Notes: generated by a model from the sequence alone, not told the origin. A DNA stretch of 64,000 nt from Salipiger sp. IMCC34102 (GCF_004145405.1 NZ_SELQ01000002.1:186001-250000); one strand, 5' to 3'; shown: positions 17,715 through 27,361, counted from the stretch's first letter. A program made the numbers and translations.

Positions 17715-18542
17715 ATGACCAACCCCTGCATCATCTGCGTCGCCATCACCGGCTCGGTGCCCACCAAGGCCGACAACCCGGCGGTGCCGATCACCATCGC
17801 CGAACAGGTCGAAAGCACGCAAGCCGCGTTCGAGGCCGGTGCCTCCATCGCGCATTGCCACGTGCGCGACGACGAGGGCAAACCCACCTCCGATCCCGAG
17901 CGCTTTGCAGCGCTCAAGGAAGGGATCGAGACGCATTGCCCCGGCATGATCGTCCAGCTCTCCACCGGGGGGCGGTCCGGGGCGGGCCGCGCGCGCGGCG
18001 GCATGCTGTCCCTGCGCCCGGACATGGCCTCGCTTTCGGTGGGGTCGAACAATTTCCCGACCCGCGTCTACGACAACCCGCCCGACCTCGTGGACTGGCT
18101 CGCCTCCGAGATGATCGCCCATGACGTCAAACCCGAAGTCGAGGCTTTCGATCTGTCCCATATCGTGCAGGCCACGCGGCTGGCCCAGGACGGACGGCTG
18201 CAAGGCCCGCTTTACGTGCAGTTCGTCATGGGTGTGAAGAACGCGATGCCCGCGGACGAGCCGATCTTCGACTTCTACATCGAGACGCTGAAGCGCCTGG
18301 CCCCCGACGCGGTCTGGTGCGGCGCGGGGATCGGGGCCGCGCAGGCCACCGTGAACGAATGGTCGATCGCCAAGGGCGGGCACACCCGCACCGGGCTCGA
18401 GGATAACATCCGCCTCGACCGCGACACGCTGGCCCCTTCCAACGCGGCGCTGGTCGCCCGCACGGCGGAGCTTTGCGCGAAGTACGACCGTCCCGTGGCC
18501 ACGGTCGCGCAGGCGCGCGAGATCCTGGGGCTGCGCGCTTGA
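17715..18542 (+). CDS. BKACE family (DUF849) beta-keto acid cleavage enzyme
   Basis: A 275-residue TIM-barrel enzyme of the beta-keto acid cleavage family, first known as Kce of lysine fermentation. The zinc motif HCHVRD (near residue 47), the phosphate/CoA loop QLSTGGRSG and the VKPEVEAFDLSH strand are typical. BKACEs cleave a beta-keto acid with acetyl-CoA to give acetoacetate and a new acyl-CoA. It sits between pcaG and pcaB, 3 bases after pcaG and overlapping pcaB, so it is a fixed member of the operon. A substrate related to beta-ketoadipate is attractive but unproven. Confidence 0.88.
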   Translation: MTNPCIICVAITGSVPTKADNPAVPITIAEQVESTQAAFEAGASIAHCHVRDDEGKPTSDPERFAALKEGIETHCPGMIVQLSTGGRSGAGRARGGMLSLRPDMASLSVGSNNFPTRVYDNPPDLVDWLASEMIAHDVKPEVEAFDLSHIVQATRLAQDGRLQGPLYVQFVMGVKNAMPADEPIFDFYIETLKRLAPDAVWCGAGIGAAQATVNEWSIAKGGHTRTGLEDNIRLDRDTLAPSNAALVARTAELCAKYDRPVATVAQAREILGLRA

Positions 18543-19576
18543 GCGATGTCTTCGATCACCCGTGGCTCGGCGATCTCTTCGGGGATGCCGAAGGCCGCGC
18601 GATCTGGTCACCGGACCGGCAGTTGCAGCACCTTTTGCGAATCGAGGCCGCGCTGACCCGCGCCATGGGCGCCGCCGGAACGGTCGAGACGGCCGAGGAC
18701 ACCGCCGCCGGGATCGAGACGGCCGGGATCGACACCGATGCCCTGTCCGCCGCGACCCGCCGCGATGGCCTGCCGATCCCCGAACTCGTGCGCCAGTTGC
18801 ACGCCGGCGCGCAGACGCCCGAGGCGATTCATACCGGTGCGACCTCTCAGGACATCCTCGACACCGCGCTGGCGTTGACGCTGAAAGAGACGAACGTGCT
18901 GATCGAGCGGCGGTTGGACGGTCTGTCGACGGCGCTTGCCGCGCTGGGACGCACTTTCGGCAACGAGTCCCTGATGGCGCGCACGCGGATGCAGGCGGCG
19001 GTGCCGACCACCGTGGGGCAACGGCTGGACAGCTGGTCCGCCCCCCTGCCCCGACACGCCGCGAGGTTGTCCGCCCTGCGGCCACAGGTCGAGGCGCTTC
19101 AGCTTGGCGGCGCCGTGGGCGACCGTGCCGCCTTCGGCGATGCCGGCGACCGCATCGCGGCCGAGATGGCGCGCAGGCTAGAGCTGACCGACGCGCCCTG
19201 CTGGCACACCAGCCGCGACAGTCTGGCTGCCTGGGCGGCCCTTTGCGCGGGGATCGCGGGCAGCCTGGGGAAAATGGGCCAGGACATCGCCCTTATGGCG
19301 CAGCAGGGCGTGGACGAGATCGCCCTGACCGGCGGCGGCGGATCCTCCGCCATGCCGCACAAGCAAAACCCCGTCACCGCGGAACTGCTGGTCACGCTGG
19401 CGCGCTACGCGGCCGGGCAAAGCGCCCTGATGCATCAAGCCCTGGTGCACGAACAGGAACGCTCCGGTGCCGCCTGGATGCTGGAATGGATGGTCCTGCC
19501 GGGCCTTGCGCAAGCCACGTTGCGCAGCCTGTCGGCCGCCACCGACCTGTGTGCCCGGATCGAGCGGATCGGGTAA
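18539..19576 (+). CDS. pcaB: 3-carboxy-cis,cis-muconate cycloisomerase
   Basis: A 345-residue fumarase/aspartase superfamily protein that converts 3-carboxymuconate to 4-carboxymuconolactone. The superfamily signature GGSSAMPHKQNPV is near residue 275, and the early HTGATSQDILDT block is characteristic of PcaB. It appears to start at a TTG overlapping the preceding TGA (TTGA); no in-frame ATG or GTG is near. It is shorter than the 400-450 residue PcaB of Pseudomonas, lacking the C-terminal extension, as in several alphaproteobacteria. It is the last gene of the run. Confidence 0.92.
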   Translation: MSDVFDHPWLGDLFGDAEGRAIWSPDRQLQHLLRIEAALTRAMGAAGTVETAEDTAAGIETAGIDTDALSAATRRDGLPIPELVRQLHAGAQTPEAIHTGATSQDILDTALALTLKETNVLIERRLDGLSTALAALGRTFGNESLMARTRMQAAVPTTVGQRLDSWSAPLPRHAARLSALRPQVEALQLGGAVGDRAAFGDAGDRIAAEMARRLELTDAPCWHTSRDSLAAWAALCAGIAGSLGKMGQDIALMAQQGVDEIALTGGGGSSAMPHKQNPVTAELLVTLARYAAGQSALMHQALVHEQERSGAAWMLEWMVLPGLAQATLRSLSAATDLCARIERIG

Positions 19577-19628
19577 CCGGCGCGCGGGCGCCTTCCCCTC
19601 ACACATGACCCCGACGACGGAGATTCCC

Positions 19629-21029
19629 ATGAGCAACTGCGACATCGGCCTGCTGGGCCTCGGCACGATGGGGGCGGCACTGGCGCTCAACATCGCGGAC
19701 AACGGGTTCGACATCGCGGTCTTCAACCGCACGACGCAGGTGACCCGCGACTTTGCGGCACAGGCCGGATCGCTGGCCGTCCGGATCACGCCGACGGAGG
19801 ACCTGGAAAGCTTCGTGGCCGCTCTGAAGACACCGCGCGCGATCATCCTGATGGTGCCCGCGGGGGCCGTCGTGGACAAGCAGATCGCGGCCCTGCGCCC
19901 GCTTCTGGACGACGACGACATGATCATCGACGCGGGCAACGCCAACTTCCACGACACCAATCGCCGCGCGAAGGAGGCGGGCGACAAGCCGTTCCTCGGC
20001 ATCGGCGTCTCGGGCGGAGAAGACGGGGCCCGACATGGCCCGTCGATCATGGGCGGCGGACCGAAGGAGGCCTGGGACCGCGTCGCCCCGATCCTCACGA
20101 AGATCGCGGCCGAGCACGAGGGCACCCCCTGCGCCACATGGATGGGCGCGGAAGGGGCCGGCCATTTCGTCAAGGCGGTGCACAACGGCATCGAATACGC
20201 CGACATGCAGATGATCGCCGAGGTCTATGGGCTGATGCGCGACGGCATGGCGATGAGCTACCCCGAGATCTCGGAGGTCTTCGCGCGCTGGAACGACGGC
20301 GCGTTGTCGTCCTACCTGATCGAGATCTCCGCGAAGGTCGCGGCCGCCACCGACACCGGGACCGGCAAGCCGCTCCTGTCGGTGATCATGGATGCCGCGG
20401 GCCAGAAAGGCACGGGGCGCTGGACCGCGGTCGAAGCGCAACATCTGGCCGCGCCCGTCCCGGCGATCGAGGCGGCGGTAGGCGCGCGCAACGTCTCGGC
20501 CCGCAAGGATCTGCGGGTGGAGGGAGAGAAGCGCTTCGGCGCGGCGCCCAAGGCGCTGGACGGTGCGCTCGACCTTGATCAGTTGGAAAGCGCGCTCATC
20601 GCGGGCAAAGTGCTGTGCTACGCGCAGGGGTTCCACATGATCGCGCGGGCCTCCGACGATTTCGGCTGGGCCCTGCCCTTGCCGGAGGTCGCCCGCGTCT
20701 GGCGGGCGGGCTGCATCATTCGCTCGGTCATGCTCGACGACATGGCCACCGCCCTGACCGAGGCACCGGATCAGAACCTGATGATGTCTGATCATTTCTC
20801 GACACTTCTGGCCGACAACCACATGGCGCTGCGCCAGGTGGTGGCACAAGCCGCGCTGCACGGGCTTGCGGTGCCGGCGCTGTCGTCCGGCCTGGCTTAT
20901 TTCGACGCGATGCGCACGGCGCGCGGTACGGCGGACATGATCCAAGGGCAACGCGACTACTTCGGGCGCCACGGATTCGAGCGAATGGACCGCGACGGGA
21001 CGGATTTCCACGGGCCTTGGGCCGATTAG
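19629..21029 (+). CDS. gnd: 6-phosphogluconate dehydrogenase (decarboxylating)
   Basis: A 466-residue enzyme of the oxidative pentose phosphate pathway. The N-terminal cofactor motif is GLLGLGTMGAALA, the substrate signature GVSGGEDGARHGPSIM is near residue 125, and the catalytic helix HFVKAVHNGIEYADMQ is near residue 180; QKGTGRW follows. Length fits the long, dimeric Gnd class. The start ATG follows GGAG; an in-frame ATG 8 codons earlier is possible. The stop (TAG) overlaps the stop of the convergent M24 gene. Confidence 0.95.
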   Translation: MSNCDIGLLGLGTMGAALALNIADNGFDIAVFNRTTQVTRDFAAQAGSLAVRITPTEDLESFVAALKTPRAIILMVPAGAVVDKQIAALRPLLDDDDMIIDAGNANFHDTNRRAKEAGDKPFLGIGVSGGEDGARHGPSIMGGGPKEAWDRVAPILTKIAAEHEGTPCATWMGAEGAGHFVKAVHNGIEYADMQMIAEVYGLMRDGMAMSYPEISEVFARWNDGALSSYLIEISAKVAAATDTGTGKPLLSVIMDAAGQKGTGRWTAVEAQHLAAPVPAIEAAVGARNVSARKDLRVEGEKRFGAAPKALDGALDLDQLESALIAGKVLCYAQGFHMIARASDDFGWALPLPEVARVWRAGCIIRSVMLDDMATALTEAPDQNLMMSDHFSTLLADNHMALRQVVAQAALHGLAVPALSSGLAYFDAMRTARGTADMIQGQRDYFGRHGFERMDRDGTDFHGPWAD

Positions 21030-22198
21030 GGTTTGACCACGAGACCTTGCGGGGTGTTCGTGATCCGCTCCGCCCCGCTTGGGGTGATGACGATCGGCTC
21101 CGTGATCTCTATCCCGCCGTCGTCGAGCCAGAGTGCCGGCATGAAGTGGAAGACCATGCCAGGCTGCAACTCCGTGGTGTCGGAGCGGCGCAGGGACATG
21201 GTGCGCTCGCCCCAGTCCGGCGGGTAGGACATGCCGATGGAGTAGCCGCAGCGGCTGTCCTTTTGAAATCCGTAGCGCGCAAGGGTGCCGTTGAAGGTCC
21301 GTGCCACGTCGGCGCAGGTGGCCCCGGGCGCGGCCGTTGCCATCACGGCGTCGGTGGCGGCCTGCACCGCCTCCTCCGCGCGGCGATAGGTGGATGGGAC
21401 CTCTCCCAAAAAAAGGGTGCGGGATTGCGGGCATTGGTAGCGCCTGTAGGCGCCTGCGATCTCGAAGAATGTCGCGACACCTCCCTCCAGAGGCCGGTCG
21501 TCCCAGGTGAGGTGCGGCGCCGTCGCGTCGAGGCCTGAAGGTGCCATCGGCACGATCGCGGGGTAGTCGCCCCAATGTCCGTCCGCGCCTTCGATGCCCA
21601 CGCGCATGATCTGGGCGATCAGGTCGTTCTTGCGCATCCCCGCCTCCGCCGTCTCGGCGATATGGGCATGCATCCGCGTCACGATGGCCCCGGCGCGGCG
21701 CATGAACTCGAGCTCGGTCTGGGACTTGATCGCGCGGCACCAGTTCACGAGACCCGTCGCATCCTCCAACTTCGGGCGATGCTTTAGAAGTTCCCGGTAA
21801 GCGGCGGCGCTGAAATAGTAATTCTCCATCTCGACGCCGAGACGGCCGGTCCAACCGAGCGCATCGAGCAAAAACGCGAGATCCCCCATCGGGTGCGCCT
21901 GTGGATTCTGGACGAGCCGGTCGTCGTAGCCGTGAATGCAATCGTCGGGCATGTAGACGGTGCGCACGGCACCCGCGGCATCCATGCCCCGGCCCCACCA
22001 GCGCGGCGGTCCGTCCGGACCCACGATCACACCCTGGTGGACGTAGAAGGACCAGCCGTCGTAACCGGTGAGCCATCCCATGTTCGACGGATCGGTGATC
22101 AGCAGGACGTCGAGTCCCGCCGCCTCCATCGCGCCGCGCACGCGCAGGAGGCGGTGGGCGTAATCCTCTGCGGTGAAGGCGGGATGGGGGTTCGGCAT
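21026..22198 (-). CDS. doeA: Ectoine hydrolase (DoeA/EutD)-like M24 family protein
   Basis: A 390-residue pita-bread protein with creatinase-like N-domain and M24 C-domain. Segments such as TGYDGWSFYVHQG, GDYPAIVPMAPSG, GYSIGMSYPPDWGE and TTELQPGMV are typical of DoeA/EutD ectoine hydrolases. The usual metal-binding Asp residues are replaced: FFEIAG has Glu246 where a metal Asp would be, and CPQSRT has Gln for the second Asp. This matches the metal-free, Glu-nucleophile mechanism reported for EutD. No ectoine genes (eutABCE, doeBC, uehABC) are nearby, so the substrate could be a different cyclic amidine. Confidence 0.75.
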   Translation of the reverse strand: MPNPHPAFTAEDYAHRLLRVRGAMEAAGLDVLLITDPSNMGWLTGYDGWSFYVHQGVIVGPDGPPRWWGRGMDAAGAVRTVYMPDDCIHGYDDRLVQNPQAHPMGDLAFLLDALGWTGRLGVEMENYYFSAAAYRELLKHRPKLEDATGLVNWCRAIKSQTELEFMRRAGAIVTRMHAHIAETAEAGMRKNDLIAQIMRVGIEGADGHWGDYPAIVPMAPSGLDATAPHLTWDDRPLEGGVATFFEIAGAYRRYQCPQSRTLFLGEVPSTYRRAEEAVQAATDAVMATAAPGATCADVARTFNGTLARYGFQKDSRCGYSIGMSYPPDWGERTMSLRRSDTTELQPGMVFHFMPALWLDDGGIEITEPIVITPSGAERITNTPQGLVVKP

Positions 22199-22237
22199 GC
22201 CGTAAGATCAGCACGGCATGCGATCCCCGCGCAAGGG

Positions 22238-22924
22238 CTATCCCAGCGCGTATCCGGCGCCGCGCACGGTGCGCAGGGGATCGGCGCCGCCGTGCGCGGT
22301 CAGGATCTTGCGGAGCCGGCCCACGTGCACGTCGACGGTCCGGGTGTCGACGTAGATGTCACGCCCCCACACCCGATCGAGCAACTGGTCGCGCGACCAG
22401 ACGCGGCCGGGTTTCTCCATGAAGGTCGAGAGCAGCCGGAACTCCGTCGGACCCAGCTTCAGCATGTCGCCGTCGCGGGTCACGCGGTGGGTTTCGGCAT
22501 CCAGCAGGATGTCGTCGTAGGCCAGCACCTGCCCCACGGTCGTCGGGCGCACCCGCCGCAGCTGCGATCGGACACGGGCCATCATCTCGGTCATGGAGTA
22601 GGGTTTGACGACGTAGTCGTCGGCCCCCGTCTCCAGCCCGCGGACGCGGTCCACCTCCTCGCTGCGGGCCGAAAGCATGATGATCGCGATGTCGCGCGTC
22701 GCGGGGTCCTGCTTGAGCCGTCGGCACACCTCGATCCCGGTGAGCCGCGGGATCATCCAGTCCAGCACCACCACGTCCGGCCGGTCTTCCGCCACGACGA
22801 GCAAGGCTTCCTCGCCGTCGGGGGCGGTGCTGACGCGGCAGCCCTCGGCCTCCAGGTTGTAGCTCAGGACCTCGCGGATTGCGAGTTCGTCCTCGACCAC
22901 CAAAACGTGGGGATGGGTCGGCAT
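22238..22924 (-). CDS. phoB: Phosphate regulon response regulator
   Basis: A 228-residue OmpR-class regulator. The receiver domain has the phospho-acceptor Asp55 (VVLDWMIP), the acidic pocket ED at 11-12 and the switch Lys in VVKPYS. The winged-helix domain carries LGPTEFRLLSTFMEKPGRVW and the recognition-helix region DTRTVDVHVGRLRK. It binds Pho boxes when phosphorylated by PhoR; one lies upstream of pstS. It is the last gene of the pst operon, 4 bases after phoU. Confidence 0.95.
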   Translation of the reverse strand: MPTHPHVLVVEDELAIREVLSYNLEAEGCRVSTAPDGEEALLVVAEDRPDVVVLDWMIPRLTGIEVCRRLKQDPATRDIAIIMLSARSEEVDRVRGLETGADDYVVKPYSMTEMMARVRSQLRRVRPTTVGQVLAYDDILLDAETHRVTRDGDMLKLGPTEFRLLSTFMEKPGRVWSRDQLLDRVWGRDIYVDTRTVDVHVGRLRKILTAHGGADPLRTVRGAGYALG

Positions 22925-22928
22925 CGTC

Positions 22929-23642
22929 TCACTCCGGTTGCGTCGTGTAGGAGGTGCGGTCGGATTTCGGGCGATCCTCGTCGGGCATCTCGCCGGTGAC
23001 CAGGTAGATGATCTGCTCGGCCATGTTGGTCGTGAGATCGCCCATCCGCTCGATGTTCTTGGCCATGAAATGCAGGTGCATGCAGGCCGTGATCTGGCGC
23101 GGATCCTCCATCATGAAGGTCAGGAATTCGCGGAACAGTGCATTGTACATCTGGTCGACGTCCTGGTCGTGCTGGCGCACGTCCTCCGCCAGGTCGGCGT
23201 CGCCGCGGATGTAGGCGTCCAGCGTGTCGTTCAGCATGCCCTGCACCTCGCGCGCCATGCGGCGCAGCGCCTGGTCGGATCCGTCGACGACCGGCATCTC
23301 CACCAGGGCGGAGGTGCGCTTGGCGATGTTCTTGGCATAATCCCCGATCCGTTCGAGCGAGGCGGTCAGCCGCAGCACGGTCAGGATCACGCGCAGATCC
23401 TTGGAGACAGGCGCGCGCAAGGCGATGGTGCGCGCGGCTTCCTCGTTGATCTGGATTTCCAGCGCGTCGATCGCCTTGTCGTTCTTGCGCACGCGCTCGG
23501 CCAGTTCGGTGTCGCGGGTGACGAGCGCCTCTGCGGTCTGCAGGATCGCCTGCTCCACCAGCCCGCCCATCTTGACGATGAGCGTGGTGATCGCCTCCAG
23601 GTCGCGGTCGTAGGCCGAGGAGATGTGCTGTTCGTGGACCAT
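22929..23642 (-). CDS. phoU: Phosphate signalling protein PhoU
   Basis: A 237-residue all-helical protein with two PhoU three-helix repeats (about residues 15-105 and 120-210). The acidic motif ERIGDYAKNIAKR in the first repeat and ERMGDLTTNMAEQ in the second are the metal-binding signatures. It links the Pst transporter to PhoR and represses the Pho regulon when phosphate is high. The start is the ATG giving MVHEQHISSAYD; the longer frame is unsupported. It lies 11 bases after pstB. Confidence 0.96.
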   Translation of the reverse strand: MVHEQHISSAYDRDLEAITTLIVKMGGLVEQAILQTAEALVTRDTELAERVRKNDKAIDALEIQINEEAARTIALRAPVSKDLRVILTVLRLTASLERIGDYAKNIAKRTSALVEMPVVDGSDQALRRMAREVQGMLNDTLDAYIRGDADLAEDVRQHDQDVDQMYNALFREFLTFMMEDPRQITACMHLHFMAKNIERMGDLTTNMAEQIIYLVTGEMPDEDRPKSDRTSYTTQPE

Positions 23643-23653
23643 GGGTGTCTCCT

Positions 23654-24454
23654 TCAGCCGATCCGGCCGGAAATGTAGCTTTCCGTGCGCGAATCCTGGG
23701 GATTGGTGAAAATCTTGTCGGTCTCGTCGAATTCGACCATGTGCCCGAGGTGGAAGAACGCGGTCTTCTGGCTGACCCGCGCGGCCTGCTGCATCGAGTG
23801 CGTCACGATGACGACCGAATAGTTCTGCCGCAGCTCGTCGATCAGTTCCTCGACCTGCGCCGTGGCGATGGGATCGAGTGCCGAACAAGGCTCGTCCATC
23901 AGCAGCACTTCGGGTTCGGTGGCCACCGCGCGGGCGATGCACAGGCGCTGCTGCTGACCGCCGGAAAGCCCGGTGCCGGGCGCTTGCAGGCGATCCTTGA
24001 CCTCGTCCCAGATCGCCCCGCGGCGCAGCGCCTTTTCGACGATGTCGTCGAGTTCGGCCTTGTTCTTGGCCAGGCCGTGAATCTTGGGACCGTAGGCCAC
24101 GTTGTCGTAGATCGATTTCGGGAACGGGTTGGGCTTCTGGAAGACCATGCCGACCTTGGCGCGCAACTGCACCGGGTCGACGCGGGAATCGTAGATGTCC
24201 TCTCCGTCGATGTCGATGTGGCCGGTGACCTTCGCGATCGAGATCGTATCGTTCATCCGGTTGATGCAGCGCAGGAAGGTCGACTTCCCGCAGCCCGAGG
24301 GGCCGATGAAGGCGGTTACGGTCTTGTCCGCGATCTCGACGCTGACGTCCTTGATGGCGTGGGTGTCGCCGTAGCGGACATCGACATTGCGCGCGCTGAT
24401 CTTGGTGTCCTGCATGGTGCTCAAGGCCCTTTCGGCTTGGAAGAAATCGTCCAC
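23654..24454 (-). CDS. pstB: Phosphate ABC transporter ATP-binding protein
   Basis: The ATPase of the PstSCAB importer. Walker [11 protein letters not shown]-loop [12 protein letters not shown], signature LSGGQQQR and Walker B EVLLMDEP are all present. I choose the GTG at 24454 (266 residues) because GGGGAG overlapping the pstA stop gives an ideal ribosome site. The ATG at 24415 (253 residues, beginning MQDTKIS) is the alternative and has a weaker site. It sits between pstA and phoU in one operon. Confidence 0.95.
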   Translation of the reverse strand: MDDFFQAERALSTMQDTKISARNVDVRYGDTHAIKDVSVEIADKTVTAFIGPSGCGKSTFLRCINRMNDTISIAKVTGHIDIDGEDIYDSRVDPVQLRAKVGMVFQKPNPFPKSIYDNVAYGPKIHGLAKNKAELDDIVEKALRRGAIWDEVKDRLQAPGTGLSGGQQQRLCIARAVATEPEVLLMDEPCSALDPIATAQVEELIDELRQNYSVVIVTHSMQQAARVSQKTAFFHLGHMVEFDETDKIFTNPQDSRTESYISGRIG

Positions 24455-24465
24455 GGTGTGCTCCC

Positions 24466-25815
24466 CTACCAGCGGCGTTCGAAACGGCGGCGCAGCAGCA
24501 CCGCGATCAGGTTCATGGTCAGCAGGAACAGCAACAGCACGATGATGCCCCCCCAGGCGCGTTCGTAATAGGCCGGATCGGCGCGCTTGGCCCATTCGTA
24601 GATCTGTGCGGGCATGGCCGAGTTCGGCGACAGGAAGCCTTCGGCCACCCCGTCGGGATAGTTCGAGGCGATGAAGCCCACCATGCCGATCAGAAGCAAG
24701 GGGGCCGTCTCGCCCAGGGCCTGTGCCAGGCCGATGATCGTGCCCGTCAGGATGCCCGGCATGGCGAGCGGCAGCACGTGGTGGAACACCGACTGCATCT
24801 TGGAGGCCCCGACCCCCAATGCGGCGTCGCGGATCGACGGCGGCACGGATTTCAGTGCCGCCCGGGTCGAGATCACGATGGTCGGCAACGTCATCAGAGT
24901 GAGCGTCAGCCCCCCCACGAGCGGCGCGGACTGCGGCAGATGCGCGAACTGGATGAAGGCCGCGAGGCCGAGGATACCGAAGACGATGGAGGGCACCGCG
25001 GCAAGGTTCGAGATGTTGACCTCGATGATGTCGGTCAGACGGTTCTGCGGCGCGAACTCCTCGAGGTAGATGGACGCCGCGACGCCGATCGGCAGCGACA
25101 GGCCCAGCACCACGAGCATCATGAAGAACGAGCCGATCATCGACACGCCGATGCCCGCTTGCTCCGGCCGGCTTTCCGAGGCGTCGGAGCCCAGCACGAA
25201 CTGCCAGTTGAAGCGCCGCTCCACGTCGCCGCGTTCGACCATGACGTCGATCAGGTCGAGGTGGGCGGCGTCGAGGTTGTTGTCCCGTGCGAGGTCCGCC
25301 CGTTCGACCCGGCCCTTCAGGTAGCCATCGACGCGCGAGGAAGCGAGCAGTTCGAATTCCTGCAACGTGCCGATCACCGAAGGATCCGCGATGACCGTAT
25401 TGCGCAGAATCGCACCGGCAGAGGCCGAGAGGATCTTGTCCAGATCCCCATCCTCGATCTCGGTCGGGATGTCGGCGGTGGCCTCGATCAGTGCCTGTTC
25501 GATCAGGGGGTTGTAGCCGAAGGTCGAGACCTTCTTCAGATCCGCCTCCAACCGCTCGCCGTTGGGGTCGAGCGTCGCCTCGGGCAGCGGAACCTCAAGG
25601 ACGATGAAGGTCTGCGTGAAGGCCGGGATGCCGTTGCGCACGATCGTCGTGAGCAAGAGCACCAGGAACACGATGCCGACGCCCAGGGCGGCCATGCCGT
25701 ACATCTTGAAACGGCGCTCCGCGGCGTTGCGTTTCCGGGTCCTGGCGTCCTCCGACAGGATGGATCTGGTGGGGCGCGATGCGGGAAAGGGCGCGCCTTG
25801 GGTTGCGTCGGTCAT
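24466..25815 (-). CDS. pstA: Phosphate ABC transporter permease PstA, long form
   Basis: A 449-residue permease, well above the roughly 290 of E. coli PstA. After a first helix at about residues 33-56 comes an extra 150-residue hydrophilic region, presumably periplasmic, before the helix block. The permease loop [18 protein letters not shown] contacts PstB. The extension includes repeated acidic stretches and no motif I recognise. Its start overlaps the pstC stop (ATGA). Long PstA forms occur in alphaproteobacteria, so this is unlikely to be an error. Confidence 0.93.
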   Translation of the reverse strand: MTDATQGAPFPASRPTRSILSEDARTRKRNAAERRFKMYGMAALGVGIVFLVLLLTTIVRNGIPAFTQTFIVLEVPLPEATLDPNGERLEADLKKVSTFGYNPLIEQALIEATADIPTEIEDGDLDKILSASAGAILRNTVIADPSVIGTLQEFELLASSRVDGYLKGRVERADLARDNNLDAAHLDLIDVMVERGDVERRFNWQFVLGSDASESRPEQAGIGVSMIGSFFMMLVVLGLSLPIGVAASIYLEEFAPQNRLTDIIEVNISNLAAVPSIVFGILGLAAFIQFAHLPQSAPLVGGLTLTLMTLPTIVISTRAALKSVPPSIRDAALGVGASKMQSVFHHVLPLAMPGILTGTIIGLAQALGETAPLLLIGMVGFIASNYPDGVAEGFLSPNSAMPAQIYEWAKRADPAYYERAWGGIIVLLLFLLTMNLIAVLLRRRFERRW

Positions 25816-27293
25816 TCGTATTGCTCCCGGTAGCGGCGCACGATGTAGAGGGCGAAGACGTTCAGGCCCAGCGTGATGACGAAGAGCGTGATGCCCAGGG
25901 CGAAGGCGACCAGCGCCTCCGGCGAGGAGAAGTCACTGTCCCCGGTCAGCTGGCTGACGATCTTGGCGGTCACGGTGGTCATGGCGTCGAAGGGGTTCAG
26001 CGACAGGCGTGCGGCGGCGCCGGCGCCCAGGACCACGATCATCGTCTCGCCGATGGCGCGGGAGGCGGCCAGCAGAACGGCGCCGACGATACCCGGAAGG
26101 GCCGCGGGCATCACCACCTGGCGGACCGTCTCGGAATGGGTGGCACCGATGCCAAGCGATCCGTCGCGCATGGATTGCGGGACCGAGTTGATGATGTCGT
26201 CCGACAGCGAGGAGACGAAGGGGATGAGCATGATCCCCATCACGAGGCCGGCGGTCATCACGGCGGTTCCGCCCTGCATCCAGTTAACGCCCAGCAGACC
26301 GCCTCTGCCGAAGACATCGACCAGAAGCGGTCCCACGGTCACCAGCGCGAAAAGCCCGTAGACGATCGTGGGGATGCCGGCGAGGATCTCCAGCGCGGGT
26401 TTGGCGTAGGTGCGCACCTTCTTGCTGGCGTATTCGGCCAGATAGATCGCGGCCATCAGGCCGATCGGCACCGCGACGACGAGCGCCACGAAGGAGATAT
26501 AGAGCGTCCCCCAGAGCAGCGGCAGGATCCCCAATTCAGATCCGCCGCCCCGGCCCGAGAAGCTGGGGTTCCAGTTCAGCCCCAGGAAGAAGTCCTCCGC
26601 CGGGTAGAGGCCGAGGAATTTCACCGTGTTGAAGATCAGCGACAGGAAGATGCCCACGGTGGTCAGCACGGCGATGAAGGCGGCGAAGATCAGAAGGTAG
26701 CGCACCGCGCGTTCGACCGTGTTGCGGGCGCGGAACGCGGGCGCGATGGCCCGGAAGGCCAGAGCGAAGCCTGCCACCGCAACCACGATGACGGCGATGT
26801 TGCGGGCCAGATCACCCCAGCCTGCCAGTTGGCGATAGCGTTGCGCCGCGCGCAGCGTGACGGCGTCGACGGCGGACCCCAGTGCGACGCCGGCTTGCGC
26901 CAGGCGGTCGCGGATGTCGTTGGCCTCGACGCTCAGCCCGCGCGCTTCCTCGGCGGTGAGCACCCCTGCGGCCTGCGCGGTGTCGAGACCGCCTGCCAGG
27001 CGCCGGACGTCCGCCATGACCAGGGCGCGGGATCCGGCTTGGGCCACGCGCTCTTCGGGGATCATGTCCGAGATGCCCATGTTCACCGCGAAAGGTTGGA
27101 TCGCCAGCCAAAGCGCGAGCAGAGCGAAGGCCGGCACCATCACGAAGATCGCGACCTGCCAGCCGTAGTAGTTCGGCAAAGAGTGGAGCTGGCGCTGGTC
27201 CCCTTCGACCATTGCCAAGGCGCGGCGGCGTCCCAGGATCCATCCCGCGGCGGCGAGGATCAGGATCAGGGCCAGAAGTGTCGTGGTGGTCAT
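25812..27293 (-). CDS. pstC: Phosphate ABC transporter permease PstC, long form
   Basis: A 493-residue permease compared with about 320 in E. coli. Two hydrophobic helices at the N-terminus (residues 3-20 and 45-65) and a soluble segment of about 110 residues precede the standard permease block. The PstB-contact loop is SLGIGATHSETVRQVVMP. The ATG giving MTTTTLLALI is chosen; the longer frame adds 18 unlikely residues. The extra segments in PstC and PstA are similar in size, suggesting they could meet in the periplasm. Confidence 0.93.
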   Translation of the reverse strand: MTTTTLLALILILAAAGWILGRRRALAMVEGDQRQLHSLPNYYGWQVAIFVMVPAFALLALWLAIQPFAVNMGISDMIPEERVAQAGSRALVMADVRRLAGGLDTAQAAGVLTAEEARGLSVEANDIRDRLAQAGVALGSAVDAVTLRAAQRYRQLAGWGDLARNIAVIVVAVAGFALAFRAIAPAFRARNTVERAVRYLLIFAAFIAVLTTVGIFLSLIFNTVKFLGLYPAEDFFLGLNWNPSFSGRGGGSELGILPLLWGTLYISFVALVVAVPIGLMAAIYLAEYASKKVRTYAKPALEILAGIPTIVYGLFALVTVGPLLVDVFGRGGLLGVNWMQGGTAVMTAGLVMGIMLIPFVSSLSDDIINSVPQSMRDGSLGIGATHSETVRQVVMPAALPGIVGAVLLAASRAIGETMIVVLGAGAAARLSLNPFDAMTTVTAKIVSQLTGDSDFSSPEALVAFALGITLFVITLGLNVFALYIVRRYREQYE

Positions 27294-27361
27294 GCAAGGA
27301 TCCCGTGGGGCGTGGTCTGCGGTGCGGCTATCGAACCCGCTGCGCATCCGAAAGACAAGAA

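Noticed and set aside
19599-22214. 871-codon leftward ORF across gnd and the M24 gene
   Set aside because: Overlaps the real genes in other frames with Arg/Pro-rich translation; no family match.
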